Below are positions 25,871-34,428 of a DNA stretch of 64,000 nucleotides, piece by piece. The DNA lies in NCBI RefSeq assembly GCF_022695515.1, contig NZ_JALDPT010000016.1, forward strand, positions 50,420 through 114,419. Direction: 5' to 3'. The notes beneath the pieces were generated by a model, which was given only the letters and a program-made list of their open reading frames with translations, was not told the origin of the DNA and searched no databases. This stretch comes from Phenylobacterium aquaticum. Its GTDB lineage: Bacteria; Pseudomonadota; Alphaproteobacteria; Caulobacterales; Caulobacteraceae. The position numbers and the translations under genes were made by a program. The number at the start of each line of letters is the position of its first letter. Position 1 is the stretch's first letter.

Positions 25871-26110
25871 ATGGCCCGCGTGCTGCTGTTCGGACGCCTC
25901 AGCGACATCGCCGGCTGGCATGAGCGCGACCTGGAGGGCGACAGCCTGTTCGCCCTGCGCGCCCGTCTGGCCGAGGAGGACGAGGCGCTGGGCCAGGCCC
26001 TGGGCGGCCCCGGGGTGCAGATCGCGCTCGACCAGGAGATCGTCCGCGGCGACGCGGCCGTGACCGCCCGCTCCGAGGTCGCCTTCCTGCCGCCGATGAG
26101 CGGCGGATGA
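25871..26110 (+). CDS. moaD: Molybdopterin synthase small subunit MoaD
   Basis: A 79-residue ubiquitin-like sulfur carrier ending in the required Gly-Gly (PPMSGG). Its C-terminal thiocarboxylate donates sulfur to cyclic pyranopterin in the MoaD-MoaE complex. It starts 2 bases after the moaA stop and overlaps moaE by ATGA. Confidence 0.93.
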   Translation: MARVLLFGRLSDIAGWHERDLEGDSLFALRARLAEEDEALGQALGGPGVQIALDQEIVRGDAAVTARSEVAFLPPMSGG

Positions 26111-26556
26111 TCACCCTGACCGACCAGCCCTTCGCGCCCGGCGACCTGCTGACCGCCTTTTCGCAGGGGCGCAGCGAGACCGGCGCCATCGCCACCTTCA
26201 CCGGCCTGGCGCGCGCCGAGGCCGGCGAGACCCAGGTGCTGGAGCTGCAGGCCTATCCCGGCTTCACCGAGCGCGAGATCGGCAAGATCGCCGATCAGGC
26301 CCGCGACCGGTTTGCTCTGCAGGACCTGGCCATCCTGCACCGGGTCGGTCGGATCGCGCCGGGTGAGGCCATCGTGTTCGTGGCCACGGCCGCCAGCCAT
26401 CGCCGCGCCGCCTTCGAGGCCTGCGACTTCCTGATGGATTATCTGAAGAGCCGGGCGCCGTTCTGGAAGAAGGAGACCGGGCCCGGTGGCGACCGCTGGA
26501 TCGAGCCCCGCCCCCAGGACCACGCCGACATCGCCCGCTGGGAGACCACCACATGA
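26107..26556 (+). CDS. moaE: Molybdopterin synthase large subunit MoaE
   Basis: A 149-residue catalytic subunit of molybdopterin synthase. Conserved stretches are GAIATFTGLARAE, LELQAYPGFTERE, LHRVGRIAPGEAIVFVA, HRRAAFEACDFLMDYLK and the active-site Lys in PFWKKE. ATGA overlaps couple it to moaD and to the downstream moaB. Confidence 0.95.
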   Translation: MITLTDQPFAPGDLLTAFSQGRSETGAIATFTGLARAEAGETQVLELQAYPGFTEREIGKIADQARDRFALQDLAILHRVGRIAPGEAIVFVATAASHRRAAFEACDFLMDYLKSRAPFWKKETGPGGDRWIEPRPQDHADIARWETTT

Positions 26557-27101
26557 GCACCATCGCCTTCGGCGGCTATATCGAGGACAGCCTGAAGCTG
26601 GTCCCCGTCCGCATCGCGGTCCTGACCGTGTCCGACACCCGCACGGCCGAGACCGACACCTCCGGCGATGTGCTGGCCGGCCGGATCACCGACTACGGCC
26701 ACGAGCTGGCGGCGCGGGCCATCGTCAAGGACGACATCGGCCAGATTCGGGAACAGGTGAAGGCCTGGATCGCCTCGGGCGAGATCGACGCGATCATCAC
26801 CACCGGCGGCACCGGCATCACCGGGCGCGACGTCACGGTGGAGGCCCTGGAGCCCCTGTTCGACAAGAAGATCGACGGCTTCTCGGTGATCTTCCACCTG
26901 GTCAGCTACCAGTCGGTGGGCCTCTCCACCCTGCAGAGCCGCGCCACCGCCGGCATCATCGGCGGGGTGTTCGTGTTCTGCCTGCCGGGCTCCAACGGCG
27001 CCGTGAAAGACGGCTGGGACAAGGTGATCTCCGCCCAGCTCGATAACCGGCACGGCCCCTGCAACATGGTCGAGCTCATGCCCCGGCTGCTGGAGAAATG
27101 A
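26553..27101 (+). CDS. moaB: Molybdopterin adenylyltransferase MoaB/Mog
   Basis: A 182-residue protein of the MoaB/Mog family that adenylylates molybdopterin before metal insertion by MoeA. Motifs: [19 protein letters not shown], the Thr-Gly-Gly-Thr-Gly loop in [17 protein letters not shown], and [21 protein letters not shown] overlaps on both sides. Confidence 0.93.
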   Translation: MSTIAFGGYIEDSLKLVPVRIAVLTVSDTRTAETDTSGDVLAGRITDYGHELAARAIVKDDIGQIREQVKAWIASGEIDAIITTGGTGITGRDVTVEALEPLFDKKIDGFSVIFHLVSYQSVGLSTLQSRATAGIIGGVFVFCLPGSNGAVKDGWDKVISAQLDNRHGPCNMVELMPRLLEK

Positions 27102-27568
27102 GCGGCCTGACCCACATCGACGAGACCGGCCGCGCCCATATGGTCGACGTCTCCGACAAGGCGGCCACGGCCCGCGAGGCCCTGGCCGAGGGTTTCGTGC
27201 GGATGGACGCCGCCACCCTGGCCCTGGCCCTGTCCGGCGACGCCAAGAAGGGCGACGTGCGCGCCACGGCCGAGATCGCCGGGATCATGGCCGCCAAGAA
27301 GACCGCCGACCTCATCCCGCTCTGCCACCCGCTCGCGCTCAGCAAGGTCGAGGTGCGGGTGACGCCCGGCGAGGGCGGCCTGGCCGTCACCGCCCGGGTG
27401 AAGACCACCGGCCCGACCGGCGTGGAAATGGAGGCCCTGACCGCCGTCTCGGTCGCCTGCCTGACCGTCTATGACATGCTGAAGGCCGCCGATAAGGGCA
27501 TGACCATCGAGACCGTCCGGCTGATGACCAAGTCCGGCGGCAAGTCCGGCGACTGGGTCCGCGCATGA
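27098..27568 (+). CDS. moaC: Cyclic pyranopterin monophosphate synthase MoaC
   Basis: A 156-residue enzyme completing cyclic pyranopterin monophosphate from the MoaA product. Family motifs: [36 protein letters not shown] and [21 protein letters not shown] with catalytic Lys/Asp residues conserved. ATGA-coupled to moaB and moeA. Confidence 0.96.
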   Translation: MSGLTHIDETGRAHMVDVSDKAATAREALAEGFVRMDAATLALALSGDAKKGDVRATAEIAGIMAAKKTADLIPLCHPLALSKVEVRVTPGEGGLAVTARVKTTGPTGVEMEALTAVSVACLTVYDMLKAADKGMTIETVRLMTKSGGKSGDWVRA

Positions 27569-28755
27569 AACTGATGCCGGTCGACCAGGCCCGGGCAGCC
27601 ATGCTGGCGGAGATCCGCCCCCTGGGGGCCGAGACCCTGGCGCTGAAGTCCGCCATCGGCCGGGTGCTGGCCGAGGATGTGGCCGCCGTCCGCGACCAGC
27701 CCCCCTTCACCGCCTCGGCCATGGACGGCTGGGCCCTGCGCAGCGCCGACGCGCCCGGATCCCTGCAGATCGTCGGCGAGAGCGCGGCCGGCCACGGATA
27801 TGAGACCGCGCTGCGGCCCGGCGAGGCGGTGCGCATCTTCACCGGCGCCGCCTTGCCCGCTGGCGCCGACACCGTGGTGATCCAGGAGGAGGCGACCCGC
27901 GAGGGCGATCGCGTCACCGTGCCCGCCAGCCCGCCCGGCGCCCATCTGCGGCCGGCCGGCGTCGATTTCCGCGCCGATCAGGTGCTGCTGACCCGGGGCC
28001 TGAGGATCGATCCCTGGCGTCTGTCGCTCGCGGCCTCGGCGGGGCGGGAGATGGTGCTGGTCCATGACCGGCCGCGGGTGGCGATCGTCTCCACCGGCGA
28101 GGAGATCGTCGAGGCGCCGGCCCATCCCGGCCCCTTCCAGATCTATGACTCCGGCGCTCCGGCCCTGGCGGCCATGGCGAGCGGCTGGGGCGCAGAGGTC
28201 AGCAAGCTGAAGCCGGTCCGCGACCAGCTGGATGCGGTGATCGCGGCGCTCAAGTCCGCCGAGGCCGACCTGATCGTCACGGTGGGCGGCGCCTCGGTGG
28301 GCGACCACGATCTGGTCCGGGCGGCGGCCGAGGCCCTGGGGCTGAGCCTCAAGGTCGCCAGCGTCAATGTGCGGCCCGGCAAGCCGACCTTCTTCGGGAC
28401 CCTGGCGGACGGCCGCCGCCTGCTGGGCCTGCCCGGCAATCCGGCCTCGGCCTTCGTCTGCGCCGAACTGTTCCTGAAACCCTTGATCTGCGCCTATTCC
28501 GGCGCCCCGGCCGAGCCCGCCCTGGTCGGCGCCCGCCTGGCCCAGCCCCTGGGCGGCAACGGTCCGCGCGAGCACTGGATGCGGGCCAAGCTCAGCTTCC
28601 AGGACGGCGGCCTGATCGCCCAGCCCTATCGCGACCAGGACTCGTCCCTGGTCACCGTCTTCGCCGCCGCCGACGCCCTGTTGCGCCGACCGGGCGGCGC
28701 CCCCGCCGCCGCCGCGGGCGATGTGGTCGAGGTCCTGCCTCTGCCCCGCGCCTGA
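27565..28755 (+). CDS. moeA: Molybdopterin molybdenumtransferase MoeA
   Basis: A 396-residue enzyme that inserts molybdate into adenylylated molybdopterin. Features: [53 protein letters not shown] and [12 protein letters not shown]. It is the last gene of the ATGA-linked moa operon; the next gene starts 24 bases on and may be cotranscribed. Confidence 0.95.
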   Translation: MKLMPVDQARAAMLAEIRPLGAETLALKSAIGRVLAEDVAAVRDQPPFTASAMDGWALRSADAPGSLQIVGESAAGHGYETALRPGEAVRIFTGAALPAGADTVVIQEEATREGDRVTVPASPPGAHLRPAGVDFRADQVLLTRGLRIDPWRLSLAASAGREMVLVHDRPRVAIVSTGEEIVEAPAHPGPFQIYDSGAPALAAMASGWGAEVSKLKPVRDQLDAVIAALKSAEADLIVTVGGASVGDHDLVRAAAEALGLSLKVASVNVRPGKPTFFGTLADGRRLLGLPGNPASAFVCAELFLKPLICAYSGAPAEPALVGARLAQPLGGNGPREHWMRAKLSFQDGGLIAQPYRDQDSSLVTVFAAADALLRRPGGAPAAAAGDVVEVLPLPRA

Positions 28756-28779
28756 TCCTCACCCCAAGGAGCCTCGACC

Positions 28780-29346
28780 ATGACCACCCCCCGGACCGTC
28801 GCCGTCATCGTCGGCAGCCTGCGCAAGGGCTCCTTCAGCCGGATCACCGCCAAGGCCCTGGCGGGCCTCGCCCCGGCGAACCTGAAGCTGGAGATCGTCG
28901 AGATCGGCGACCTGGCGCTCTATAACGAGGATGTCGAGAAGGAGGGCCCTCCGGCCGCCTGGACGGCCTTCCGCGACCAGGTCCGGGCCGCCGACGCCGT
29001 GCTGTTCGTCACCCCGGAATACAACCGCTCGGTCCCGGGCGCCCTGAAGAACGCCATCGATGTCGGCTCGCGCCCCTATGGCAAGAGCTGCTGGGCGGGC
29101 AAGCCGGGCGCGGTGGTCAGCGTCTCGCCGGGCGCCATGGGCGCCTTCGGGGCCAATCACCACCTGCGCCAGTCCCTGGTGTTCCTGGACGTGGCGACCC
29201 TGCAGCAGCCCGAGGCCTATGTCGGCCACATCGCCACCCTGTTCGACGAGGCGGGCCAGATCACCAATGAGGGGACCAAGGGCTTCCTCACCGGCTTCAT
29301 GGCCAGTTTCGCGAGCTGGATCGAGGCGGTGCTCGGGCGCGCCTGA
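28780..29346 (+). CDS. NADPH-dependent FMN reductase
   Basis: A 188-residue flavodoxin-fold reductase (YieF/ChrR/azoreductase-like family). FMN phosphate binding is seen in VGSLRKGSFSR and the flavin-contacting loop in TPEYNRSVPGALKNAIDVGS; GAMGAFGANHHLRQSL is typical of the family. Likely a cytosolic quinone or chromate-type reductase for redox protection. AAGGAG precedes the ATG. It lies 24 bases after moeA. Confidence 0.88.
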   Translation: MTTPRTVAVIVGSLRKGSFSRITAKALAGLAPANLKLEIVEIGDLALYNEDVEKEGPPAAWTAFRDQVRAADAVLFVTPEYNRSVPGALKNAIDVGSRPYGKSCWAGKPGAVVSVSPGAMGAFGANHHLRQSLVFLDVATLQQPEAYVGHIATLFDEAGQITNEGTKGFLTGFMASFASWIEAVLGRA

Positions 29347-29348
29347 CC

Positions 29349-29870
29349 TCAGGCGTCGTCGCGCCCCGGCCGGATGATCGGCGCGGACATCAGGTCTTCG
29401 AGAAACAGGCTGGCCAGGGCGGCCCGCGAGTTCACGCCGGCCTTGTCATAAACCCGGGTCAGCTGGGCCCGGACCGTGCCCGCCGCCGATCCCCGCAGCT
29501 CGCAGATCTGGGCGATGTCGCAGCCCTTGAGCGCGAAGACGGCGACATCGGCCTCGGCCGGGGTGAGCCGCCACTCCCGAAACCGCTGGGCCATCACCTC
29601 GCTCAAGGCGCCCGCGGCGACGGCCAGGGCGGCCCGGCGACGCCGCGCCTCGCGCCACATGCGACGGACCTGAAGCGCGCCGGTCACCACGCCCGCCACC
29701 AGGGCCAGGGCGATGATCGCCTCGATCACCACATGCGGGGTCGCGCCGGACGCCCCGATGTCCGCCGTCGCGTCGGCCAGGAAGAACGCCGCGGCGATCG
29801 CCTGTAGCGCGACGACGGCGGCGACCGCGGCGGCGCCGCGATCGCCAGGGCAGTGATCGGAGCGGGCCAT
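29349..29870 (-). CDS. Membrane-anchored LuxR-type regulator
   Basis: A 173-residue protein with two predicted membrane helices (about residues 13-35 and 47-66), a basic linker (REARRRRAA) and a C-terminal GerE/LuxR helix-turn-helix (LTPAEADVAVFALKGCDIAQICE ... SAAGTVRAQLTRVYDKAGV, in parts). No receiver domain, so the signal is probably sensed in or near the membrane. It is the last gene of an overlapping operon with cytochrome b and a PepSY-like protein (TGATG at 29868-29872), suggesting it reports on that redox module. Confidence 0.78.
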   Translation of the reverse strand: MARSDHCPGDRGAAAVAAVVALQAIAAAFFLADATADIGASGATPHVVIEAIIALALVAGVVTGALQVRRMWREARRRRAALAVAAGALSEVMAQRFREWRLTPAEADVAVFALKGCDIAQICELRGSAAGTVRAQLTRVYDKAGVNSRAALASLFLEDLMSAPIIRPGRDDA

Positions 29871-30490
29871 CAGGCGTCCTTGGGAGCGTCCCCTCCGCCT
29901 AGCATCGCCGTGACCACCTGGCGACCGCTTCGGCGCGTCTCGAAGGCGACGCCGGCCAGATGGACGGCCGCCAGGACGAACAGGAGGTTGGCGGCGACCT
30001 CGTGGATCTCGCCAATCCCTTCGTCCTCGCCCTCATGCTCCTCCTCGCCGCCCTCCGCCTCGCGGTTGGCCTCGGGACGTCCCGCGACCTCCCCCGCTTC
30101 ATGGGCCCGCGGGGCCGGCGGAAAGCCGGTCATGGCCACCCCCGTGCCGACGACGACCGCCAGGGTCGCCCAGACCGCATAGACCATCAGGGCGCCCAGG
30201 GGATTGTGCGACCGATGCGACGTGCGCCGGCCGGCCAGGATGTCGCGCACGTGCCGGACCGCTGCGGCGGGACTGGGCGGGAAGGCCGTGAACCGCGCTT
30301 CCGGCGGGCCGATCAGTCCCCAGGCCAGGCGGAGCGCCAGCAGCGCCCCGGCCGCCAGCCCGACCCAGACGTGCCATTGCGAGCCTTCCTCGGTGATCAG
30401 GCCATTGACGACGATCGCGGCGGCGACGCCCCAGTGGGTCAGTCTGACCAGGGGGTCCCAGCGGCGCGGCGGGGCGACGGGGCCGGTCAT
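29870..30490 (-). CDS. Cytochrome b561-type membrane protein
   Basis: A 206-residue di-heme b-type cytochrome (Ni/Fe-hydrogenase b-subunit/b561 superfamily) with four helices. Candidate heme ligands are His in VRLTHWGVAAAI, QWHVWVGL, the SHNPLGALMVY region and HLAGVAFETR. An unusual acidic loop before the last helix (about residues 137-163, e.g. EGGEEEHEGEDEG) could bind metal. It lies between a PepSY-like gene and a membrane LuxR regulator with overlapping starts and stops, suggesting transfer of electrons between quinone and a periplasmic partner. Confidence 0.85.
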   Translation of the reverse strand: MTGPVAPPRRWDPLVRLTHWGVAAAIVVNGLITEEGSQWHVWVGLAAGALLALRLAWGLIGPPEARFTAFPPSPAAAVRHVRDILAGRRTSHRSHNPLGALMVYAVWATLAVVVGTGVAMTGFPPAPRAHEAGEVAGRPEANREAEGGEEEHEGEDEGIGEIHEVAANLLFVLAAVHLAGVAFETRRSGRQVVTAMLGGGDAPKDA

Positions 30491-30768
30491 TCGCGGTCCT
30501 TTCCGTCCGCGCCGCGAGGCCGGGTCGTGACCTTGGTGACCTTGCCCGAGACGGGATCGACCCGGAGCTCCAGGCGCTGGGCGGGACTGGAGGCCTTGAG
30601 CTCGAGCGCGCCGTCCTCGCGTTCGAACGCGGTCATGCGATAGCCCTGGGCGGCGAGGGCCGTGGTCGCGGCGGGCTTGGTGGTCCCGACCAGGTCGCCG
30701 ACACGGGTCTGGGCAAGCGCCGGGGTGGCGGCGACGAGCAGGGGGATGAGGAGGAGAGGCAGGCGCAT
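30487..30768 (-). CDS. Secreted PepSY-like protein
   Basis: A 93-residue periplasmic protein. After a signal peptide (MRLPLLLIPLLVAATPALA) the mature region (AATTALAAQGYRMTAFEREDGALELKA with VDPVSGKVTKVTTR) matches the PepSY fold, often found beside b-type cytochromes and sensors. The ATG at 30768 has GGAG 5 bases upstream. First gene of the PepSY / cytochrome b / LuxR operon. Confidence 0.8.
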   Translation of the reverse strand: MRLPLLLIPLLVAATPALAQTRVGDLVGTTKPAATTALAAQGYRMTAFEREDGALELKASSPAQRLELRVDPVSGKVTKVTTRPRGADGKDRE

Positions 30769-30849
30769 GGGAGCTCCGTTCGATGTGACGGAGCCCAGCC
30801 TGGCCCTCTGCAGACCGGCGACCATGGGAGGCGCGCTTACGCCCGGCCG

Positions 30850-30867
30850 CCTAAGCGCCTGCTTAGG
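30850..30867. promoter_or_regulatory. Inverted repeat upstream of the PepSY operon
   Basis: Perfect arms CCTAAGC (30850-30856) / GCTTAGG (30861-30867), four-base spacer, in the 100-base gap between the xdhC stop and the PepSY gene. No T-tract follows, so an operator is more likely than a terminator; the LuxR-type protein of the operon is a candidate ligand. Confidence 0.4.
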
Positions 30868-30868
30868 G

Positions 30869-31861
30869 TCAGGCCGGCTGGACCTTGTCCGTCTTCGACT
30901 CCGGGGCGCGGTCGGCGCCGCGGGCGTGGCGCAGGGCCATGATCTCGCCGATCACCGAGACGGCGACCTCCCAGGGCGCCTTGCCGCCGATGTCCAGGCC
31001 GATGGGGGCGTGGACCCGCATCAGCACGCTTTCGGCCACGCCCTTGGCCCGTAGGGGGGCCAGGCGTTCCGGCAGGCGGCGGCGGGCGCCCAGCAGGCCG
31101 ACATAGCCGGCGGCGGACGGCAGGGCGGCGGCGAGCGCCGACTGGTCGAGCTCCAGGCTGTGGGTGGCGATGGCGACGGCTGTCCAGGCGTCGACCCCGA
31201 TGGCGGCGAGCGCCGCCTGGGGTTCGTCGCGGCGATAGGCGACGCCGGGCAGGGGCGGCGGGGCCTCGGGCCCCTTGGGGCGGACCAGGGTGGTCTCGAA
31301 GCCGCTCTGGGCGCCGAGGCCCGCGATGGCCAGCGCCGTGGGGTCGGAGCCGAACACCACCAGCCGCGGGACCGGATCATGACGGCGGACAATGGCCCCC
31401 GCCCAGGGCGTGACCGTTCCCGGCGCGGCGCAGCTGCGCTTCACCCCGTCGCTGATCCATTCGACCGGACGCCGCTCGGTCTCGGCCGTCAGCAGGGCGG
31501 CGAGCGCCGGATCGTCGGCCTCGACCTTTTCCAGGAAGATCTCGATCCGCGCGCCGCACAGCAGCTGGATGTCGGGCCAGGGGCTGCCGGCCCCATAGAC
31601 CAGGGTGCGGGGCGCGCCGTCGTCCAGGCAGGCGCGGGCGTGGCCGGCGATGTCGCCCTCCACGCAGCCGCCTGAAAAATAACCGGCGACGATCCCACGA
31701 GCGAAAACCATCTGGGTTCCGGGGGGACGCGGCCCTCCGCCCTCGACGGCGGTCAGGGTGGCCAGCACCAGGGGCGTTTTCCCTTGCTGGGCTTGGCGCA
31801 GGGCGGGGCGCACATCCTCGGCCATGCCGAACAGGGGCCACTCGGGCAGGGTCTCGATCAT
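30869..31861 (-). CDS. XdhC-family molybdenum cofactor chaperone
   Basis: A 330-residue XdhC/CoxI protein that loads sulfurated molybdenum cofactor into xanthine-dehydrogenase-type enzymes. The N-terminal XdhC_CoxI domain shows LATLTAVEGGGPRPPGTQM and GYFSGGCVEGDI; the Rossmann-like C-terminal domain shows VVFGSDPTALAIA, IATHSLELDQ, YVGLLGARRR, and HAPIGLDIGGKAPWEVAVSV. Its probable client is the IorAB enzyme 8 kb away, and it closes the molybdoenzyme island. Confidence 0.92.
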   Translation of the reverse strand: MIETLPEWPLFGMAEDVRPALRQAQQGKTPLVLATLTAVEGGGPRPPGTQMVFARGIVAGYFSGGCVEGDIAGHARACLDDGAPRTLVYGAGSPWPDIQLLCGARIEIFLEKVEADDPALAALLTAETERRPVEWISDGVKRSCAAPGTVTPWAGAIVRRHDPVPRLVVFGSDPTALAIAGLGAQSGFETTLVRPKGPEAPPPLPGVAYRRDEPQAALAAIGVDAWTAVAIATHSLELDQSALAAALPSAAGYVGLLGARRRLPERLAPLRAKGVAESVLMRVHAPIGLDIGGKAPWEVAVSVIGEIMALRHARGADRAPESKTDKVQPA

Positions 31862-31957
31862 CGACTGAGCTTAACTCCCCGGAAAGGTTACAGACACCGG
31901 TTCTTTAGGCCTTTGCGTCTAGATGGGGGCTCACAGGGTTCGCATCCAGCGTTGTTG

Positions 31958-32830
31958 ATGACCTCACCGCTTACCAAACTCGGCATCGGCTCCGGCCAGT
32001 TCGCCCTCGACCAGGCCAGCGTCCGCGGACGTCCGCGCTCGGCCGAGGTCCGCGACATGCTGGAGATCGCCGCGCGCTCGCGACTGTCCGTGTTGGACAT
32101 CGCCGGGCACTCGCCCCAGGCCGACGGCGCGCTCGCCGACGTCCTGCCGCGCCCCAATCCTTTTGACGTCTGCATCTCGACCGTTCGCGCCGACCGCGGC
32201 CCCGACCTGGTCGAGGCCGAAGCCCGCGCCGCCCTGCGCCGGCTGGGCGTCGACCAGGCCGAATGCATCTTCGTGCCCTCGGCCTCCGAGCTGTTCGGCC
32301 CCCATGGCCTGGCCATGTGGGACCGCCTGCGCGCCCTGAAGGACCAGGGCGTCACCCGCAAGATCGGCGTCTCGGTCTTCGCCTCCGACGATCCGCTGGG
32401 CGTCGCCCGCCGGTTCCGCCCGGACGTGGTCCAGGCGCCGGCCAGCCTGCTCGACCAGCGGCTGATCGTCGACGGCACGCTCGCGGCCATCGCCGAGATG
32501 GGCATGCAGGTCCACCTGCGCTCGATCTTCCTCAACGGCCTCTTGCTGCTGCCGCCGGACCGCGCGCCCAATCATCTGAAGGCCGCCGCCGCCCGCATCT
32601 CGCGCGCCCGCCGGCTGATCGCCGAAGGCAAGAGCGACCCGCTGCAGGCCGCCCTGGGCTTCGCCCTGTCCCGTCCCGAGGCCCACACCGTGCTGGTGGG
32701 CGTGGCCTCGGCCGCCGAACTCAATGCGGTGATCGCCGCCGCCGCCAATCCGCCCCCGGATCTCGACTGGGACGAGATGGCGATCGACGATCCCGTCGCC
32801 CTCGATCCCCGCGCCTGGGCCGCCGCCTAA
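31958..32830 (+). CDS. Aldo/keto reductase-like protein, catalytic residues apparently lost
   Basis: A 290-residue TIM-barrel protein of the aldo/keto reductase family (TKLGIGSGQFALD, LDIAGHSPQADGALADVL, KIGVSVFASDD). By eye, the usual DxAxxYG is LDIAGHSP (Tyr missing), and the catalytic Lys and His positions read STVRAD and FVPSAS, so it may not be a normal reductase. The cofactor-binding C-terminus (ALGFALSRPEAHTVLVGVAS) is kept. It lies 44 bases before an SpsF-like cytidylyltransferase; the two probably act together in sugar or polysaccharide modification. ATG at 31958, weak Shine-Dalgarno. Confidence 0.75.
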   Translation: MTSPLTKLGIGSGQFALDQASVRGRPRSAEVRDMLEIAARSRLSVLDIAGHSPQADGALADVLPRPNPFDVCISTVRADRGPDLVEAEARAALRRLGVDQAECIFVPSASELFGPHGLAMWDRLRALKDQGVTRKIGVSVFASDDPLGVARRFRPDVVQAPASLLDQRLIVDGTLAAIAEMGMQVHLRSIFLNGLLLLPPDRAPNHLKAAAARISRARRLIAEGKSDPLQAALGFALSRPEAHTVLVGVASAAELNAVIAAAANPPPDLDWDEMAIDDPVALDPRAWAAA

Positions 32831-32874
32831 AGGCCGCCCACGGCACGGGTAAGGCGCTCAGAAGGAGCCCGCCC

Positions 32875-33585
32875 GTGATCCTCGCCATCCTGCAAGCCCG
32901 CATGACCTCGCCCCGCCTGCCCGGCAAGGCGATGGCCCCCCTGCGCGGCGAACCTATGATCTGGCGCCAGGTGGAGCGCATCCGCCAGGCCCGCTGCCTG
33001 ACCAAGCTGGTGGTCGCCACCAGCGGCGAGGCGGTGGACGATCCGCTCGCCAGCTTCCTGGTCTCCCGCGGCCAGACCGTGTTCCGCGGCGCCTCGGAGA
33101 ACCTGTCACGCCGTTTCATGCGATGCGTGGAGGCCGCCGGCCCCGTACGCCATGTGGTTCGGCTGAAGGGCGACAGCGCCTTTGTCGATCCCGGCCTCAT
33201 CGACGAGACCATCCGCCTGGCCCTGGCCTCGCGCGCCGACTACGTCTCCAACCGCGTCCAGCAGACCTATCCCAAGGGGCTGGAGGTCGAGGTGGTCACC
33301 GCGCAGGCCCTGGCCCGCACGACGGCGGAGGTCGACGAGGCCACGGCCGCCGGGACCTCGCCGCTCGCCCAGATCCGCGCCCGGCCCGACCGCTATCCCC
33401 AGGCCCATGTCCTGGCCCGGCGCGATCTGTCCAACCTCGACTGGCGGGTGAAGACCGCCGCGGACATGGCCTTCGCCCGCGGGGTCTATGACGCCCTCTA
33501 TCCGGCCGATCCGGGTTTTTCCCTGGAAGACGTGCTAGGCGTCCTCCAGGGCCGCCACGACCTGGCGGAGTGGGCCGCGGCCTAG
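32875..33585 (+). CDS. SpsF-like cytidylyltransferase
   Basis: A 236-residue nucleotidyltransferase of the SpsF/CMP-NeuNAc synthetase superfamily: AILQARMTSPRLPGKAM, KLVVATSGEAVDDPLA, VRLKGDSAFVDP (GD metal site), and a C-terminal helical part. Such enzymes activate a sugar acid or similar group for surface or flagellar glycan synthesis. It starts with GTG at 32875 (GAAGGAG 7 bases upstream). Its stop overlaps that of the convergent synthetase-like gene in CTAG. Confidence 0.82.
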   Translation: MILAILQARMTSPRLPGKAMAPLRGEPMIWRQVERIRQARCLTKLVVATSGEAVDDPLASFLVSRGQTVFRGASENLSRRFMRCVEAAGPVRHVVRLKGDSAFVDPGLIDETIRLALASRADYVSNRVQQTYPKGLEVEVVTAQALARTTAEVDEATAAGTSPLAQIRARPDRYPQAHVLARRDLSNLDWRVKTAADMAFARGVYDALYPADPGFSLEDVLGVLQGRHDLAEWAAA

Positions 33586-34331
33586 CGGTCCGCCGCCAGG
33601 CTCCAGTTGTAGACGCAGCGGTCGAGGCCGATGGCGATCTCCAGCACCTTCACCTCGACCTCGCGGACCTGGCCCGCCTTGCCGGTGAAGCGCGCGCGCT
33701 CGGGAAAGTCGGTGCGCCGGGAGATCGAAGCGATCTCCATCCACTTGTCGCCATTGTCGACCTCCACATCCATGGTGATCTCGGAATAGGCCGGCAGCCG
33801 GTCGGAGGGGACGACCCGGGCCGGCAGGCCGGTCAGGGTCGTGATCATCCGCCGAACCGGCTCCAGCACGCCCGCGTGATAGTCATTGGCCGTGTCGGCG
33901 GCGTAGGCGCACTGGAACTCCTGCTGCCAGAACTCCTTCAGCCGCATGTGGCGGGTGGTCTGGTCCTGTTCGCGGCGGAAGGACTTGCCCGCCTGCCAGA
34001 CGCAGAGCGGCAGCCGCACGCCGGTGTGGGCGCCCAGGAGGTGCTGCATATAGGCATAGGTCGAGGGCGTGGTCTCCGGCCGCAGGACGAGCTCCAGGTC
34101 GTGCGGGCTGAGCTGCTGCTGCACGAAGACGTCGTCCTCGCCATAGGCCTCGGAGATCAGGGCGCGGGGGGTCAGCAGCGGCGCCTCGACCCGGCGGATA
34201 TCCCAGGCGGGGTTGGCGGATTTCAGGTGGGCCGAGATCTCGGCGGCGAAGTGGGCGAGCATCATGTCGCGCACGCGGATATCGCGGTCGGTCCAGTGGA
34301 CCAGGCCGTTGGCGGCATAGAGGGACAGCAC
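33582..34331 (-). CDS. Stand-alone class II aminoacyl-tRNA synthetase core (GlyRS-like)
   Basis: A 249-residue protein consisting only of a class II synthetase catalytic domain. Motif 1-like region WDIRRVEAPLLTPRALIS; motif 2 SFRREQDQTTRHMRLKEF with the FRxE and the Arg/Glu that bind ATP; motif 3-like KVLEIAIGLDRCVYNW. The sequence most resembles eukaryal/archaeal-type glycyl-tRNA synthetase, but the anticodon-binding domain is absent. It is therefore unlikely to be a housekeeping synthetase; aminoacylation of a carrier protein or small molecule, or a regulatory role, is possible. A gene remnant and a REP-like repeat lie upstream. Confidence 0.78.
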   Translation of the reverse strand: MLSLYAANGLVHWTDRDIRVRDMMLAHFAAEISAHLKSANPAWDIRRVEAPLLTPRALISEAYGEDDVFVQQQLSPHDLELVLRPETTPSTYAYMQHLLGAHTGVRLPLCVWQAGKSFRREQDQTTRHMRLKEFWQQEFQCAYAADTANDYHAGVLEPVRRMITTLTGLPARVVPSDRLPAYSEITMDVEVDNGDKWMEIASISRRTDFPERARFTGKAGQVREVEVKVLEIAIGLDRCVYNWSLAADR

Positions 34332-34428
34332 GGAAAGCTTCCTTGAGATAGGTCGATGAGGTCTGGGGTTCGGGCTTTACGTCTCCGGCGAGGCGGAGAC
34401 CGTCAGGCGCAAGGGCCCCGTTCCGCGC

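Noticed and set aside
34381..34400. Short hairpin GTCTCCG / CGGAGAC upstream of the synthetase-like gene as a riboswitch or T-box
   Set aside because: Too short, with none of the conserved T-box elements and no T-tract.
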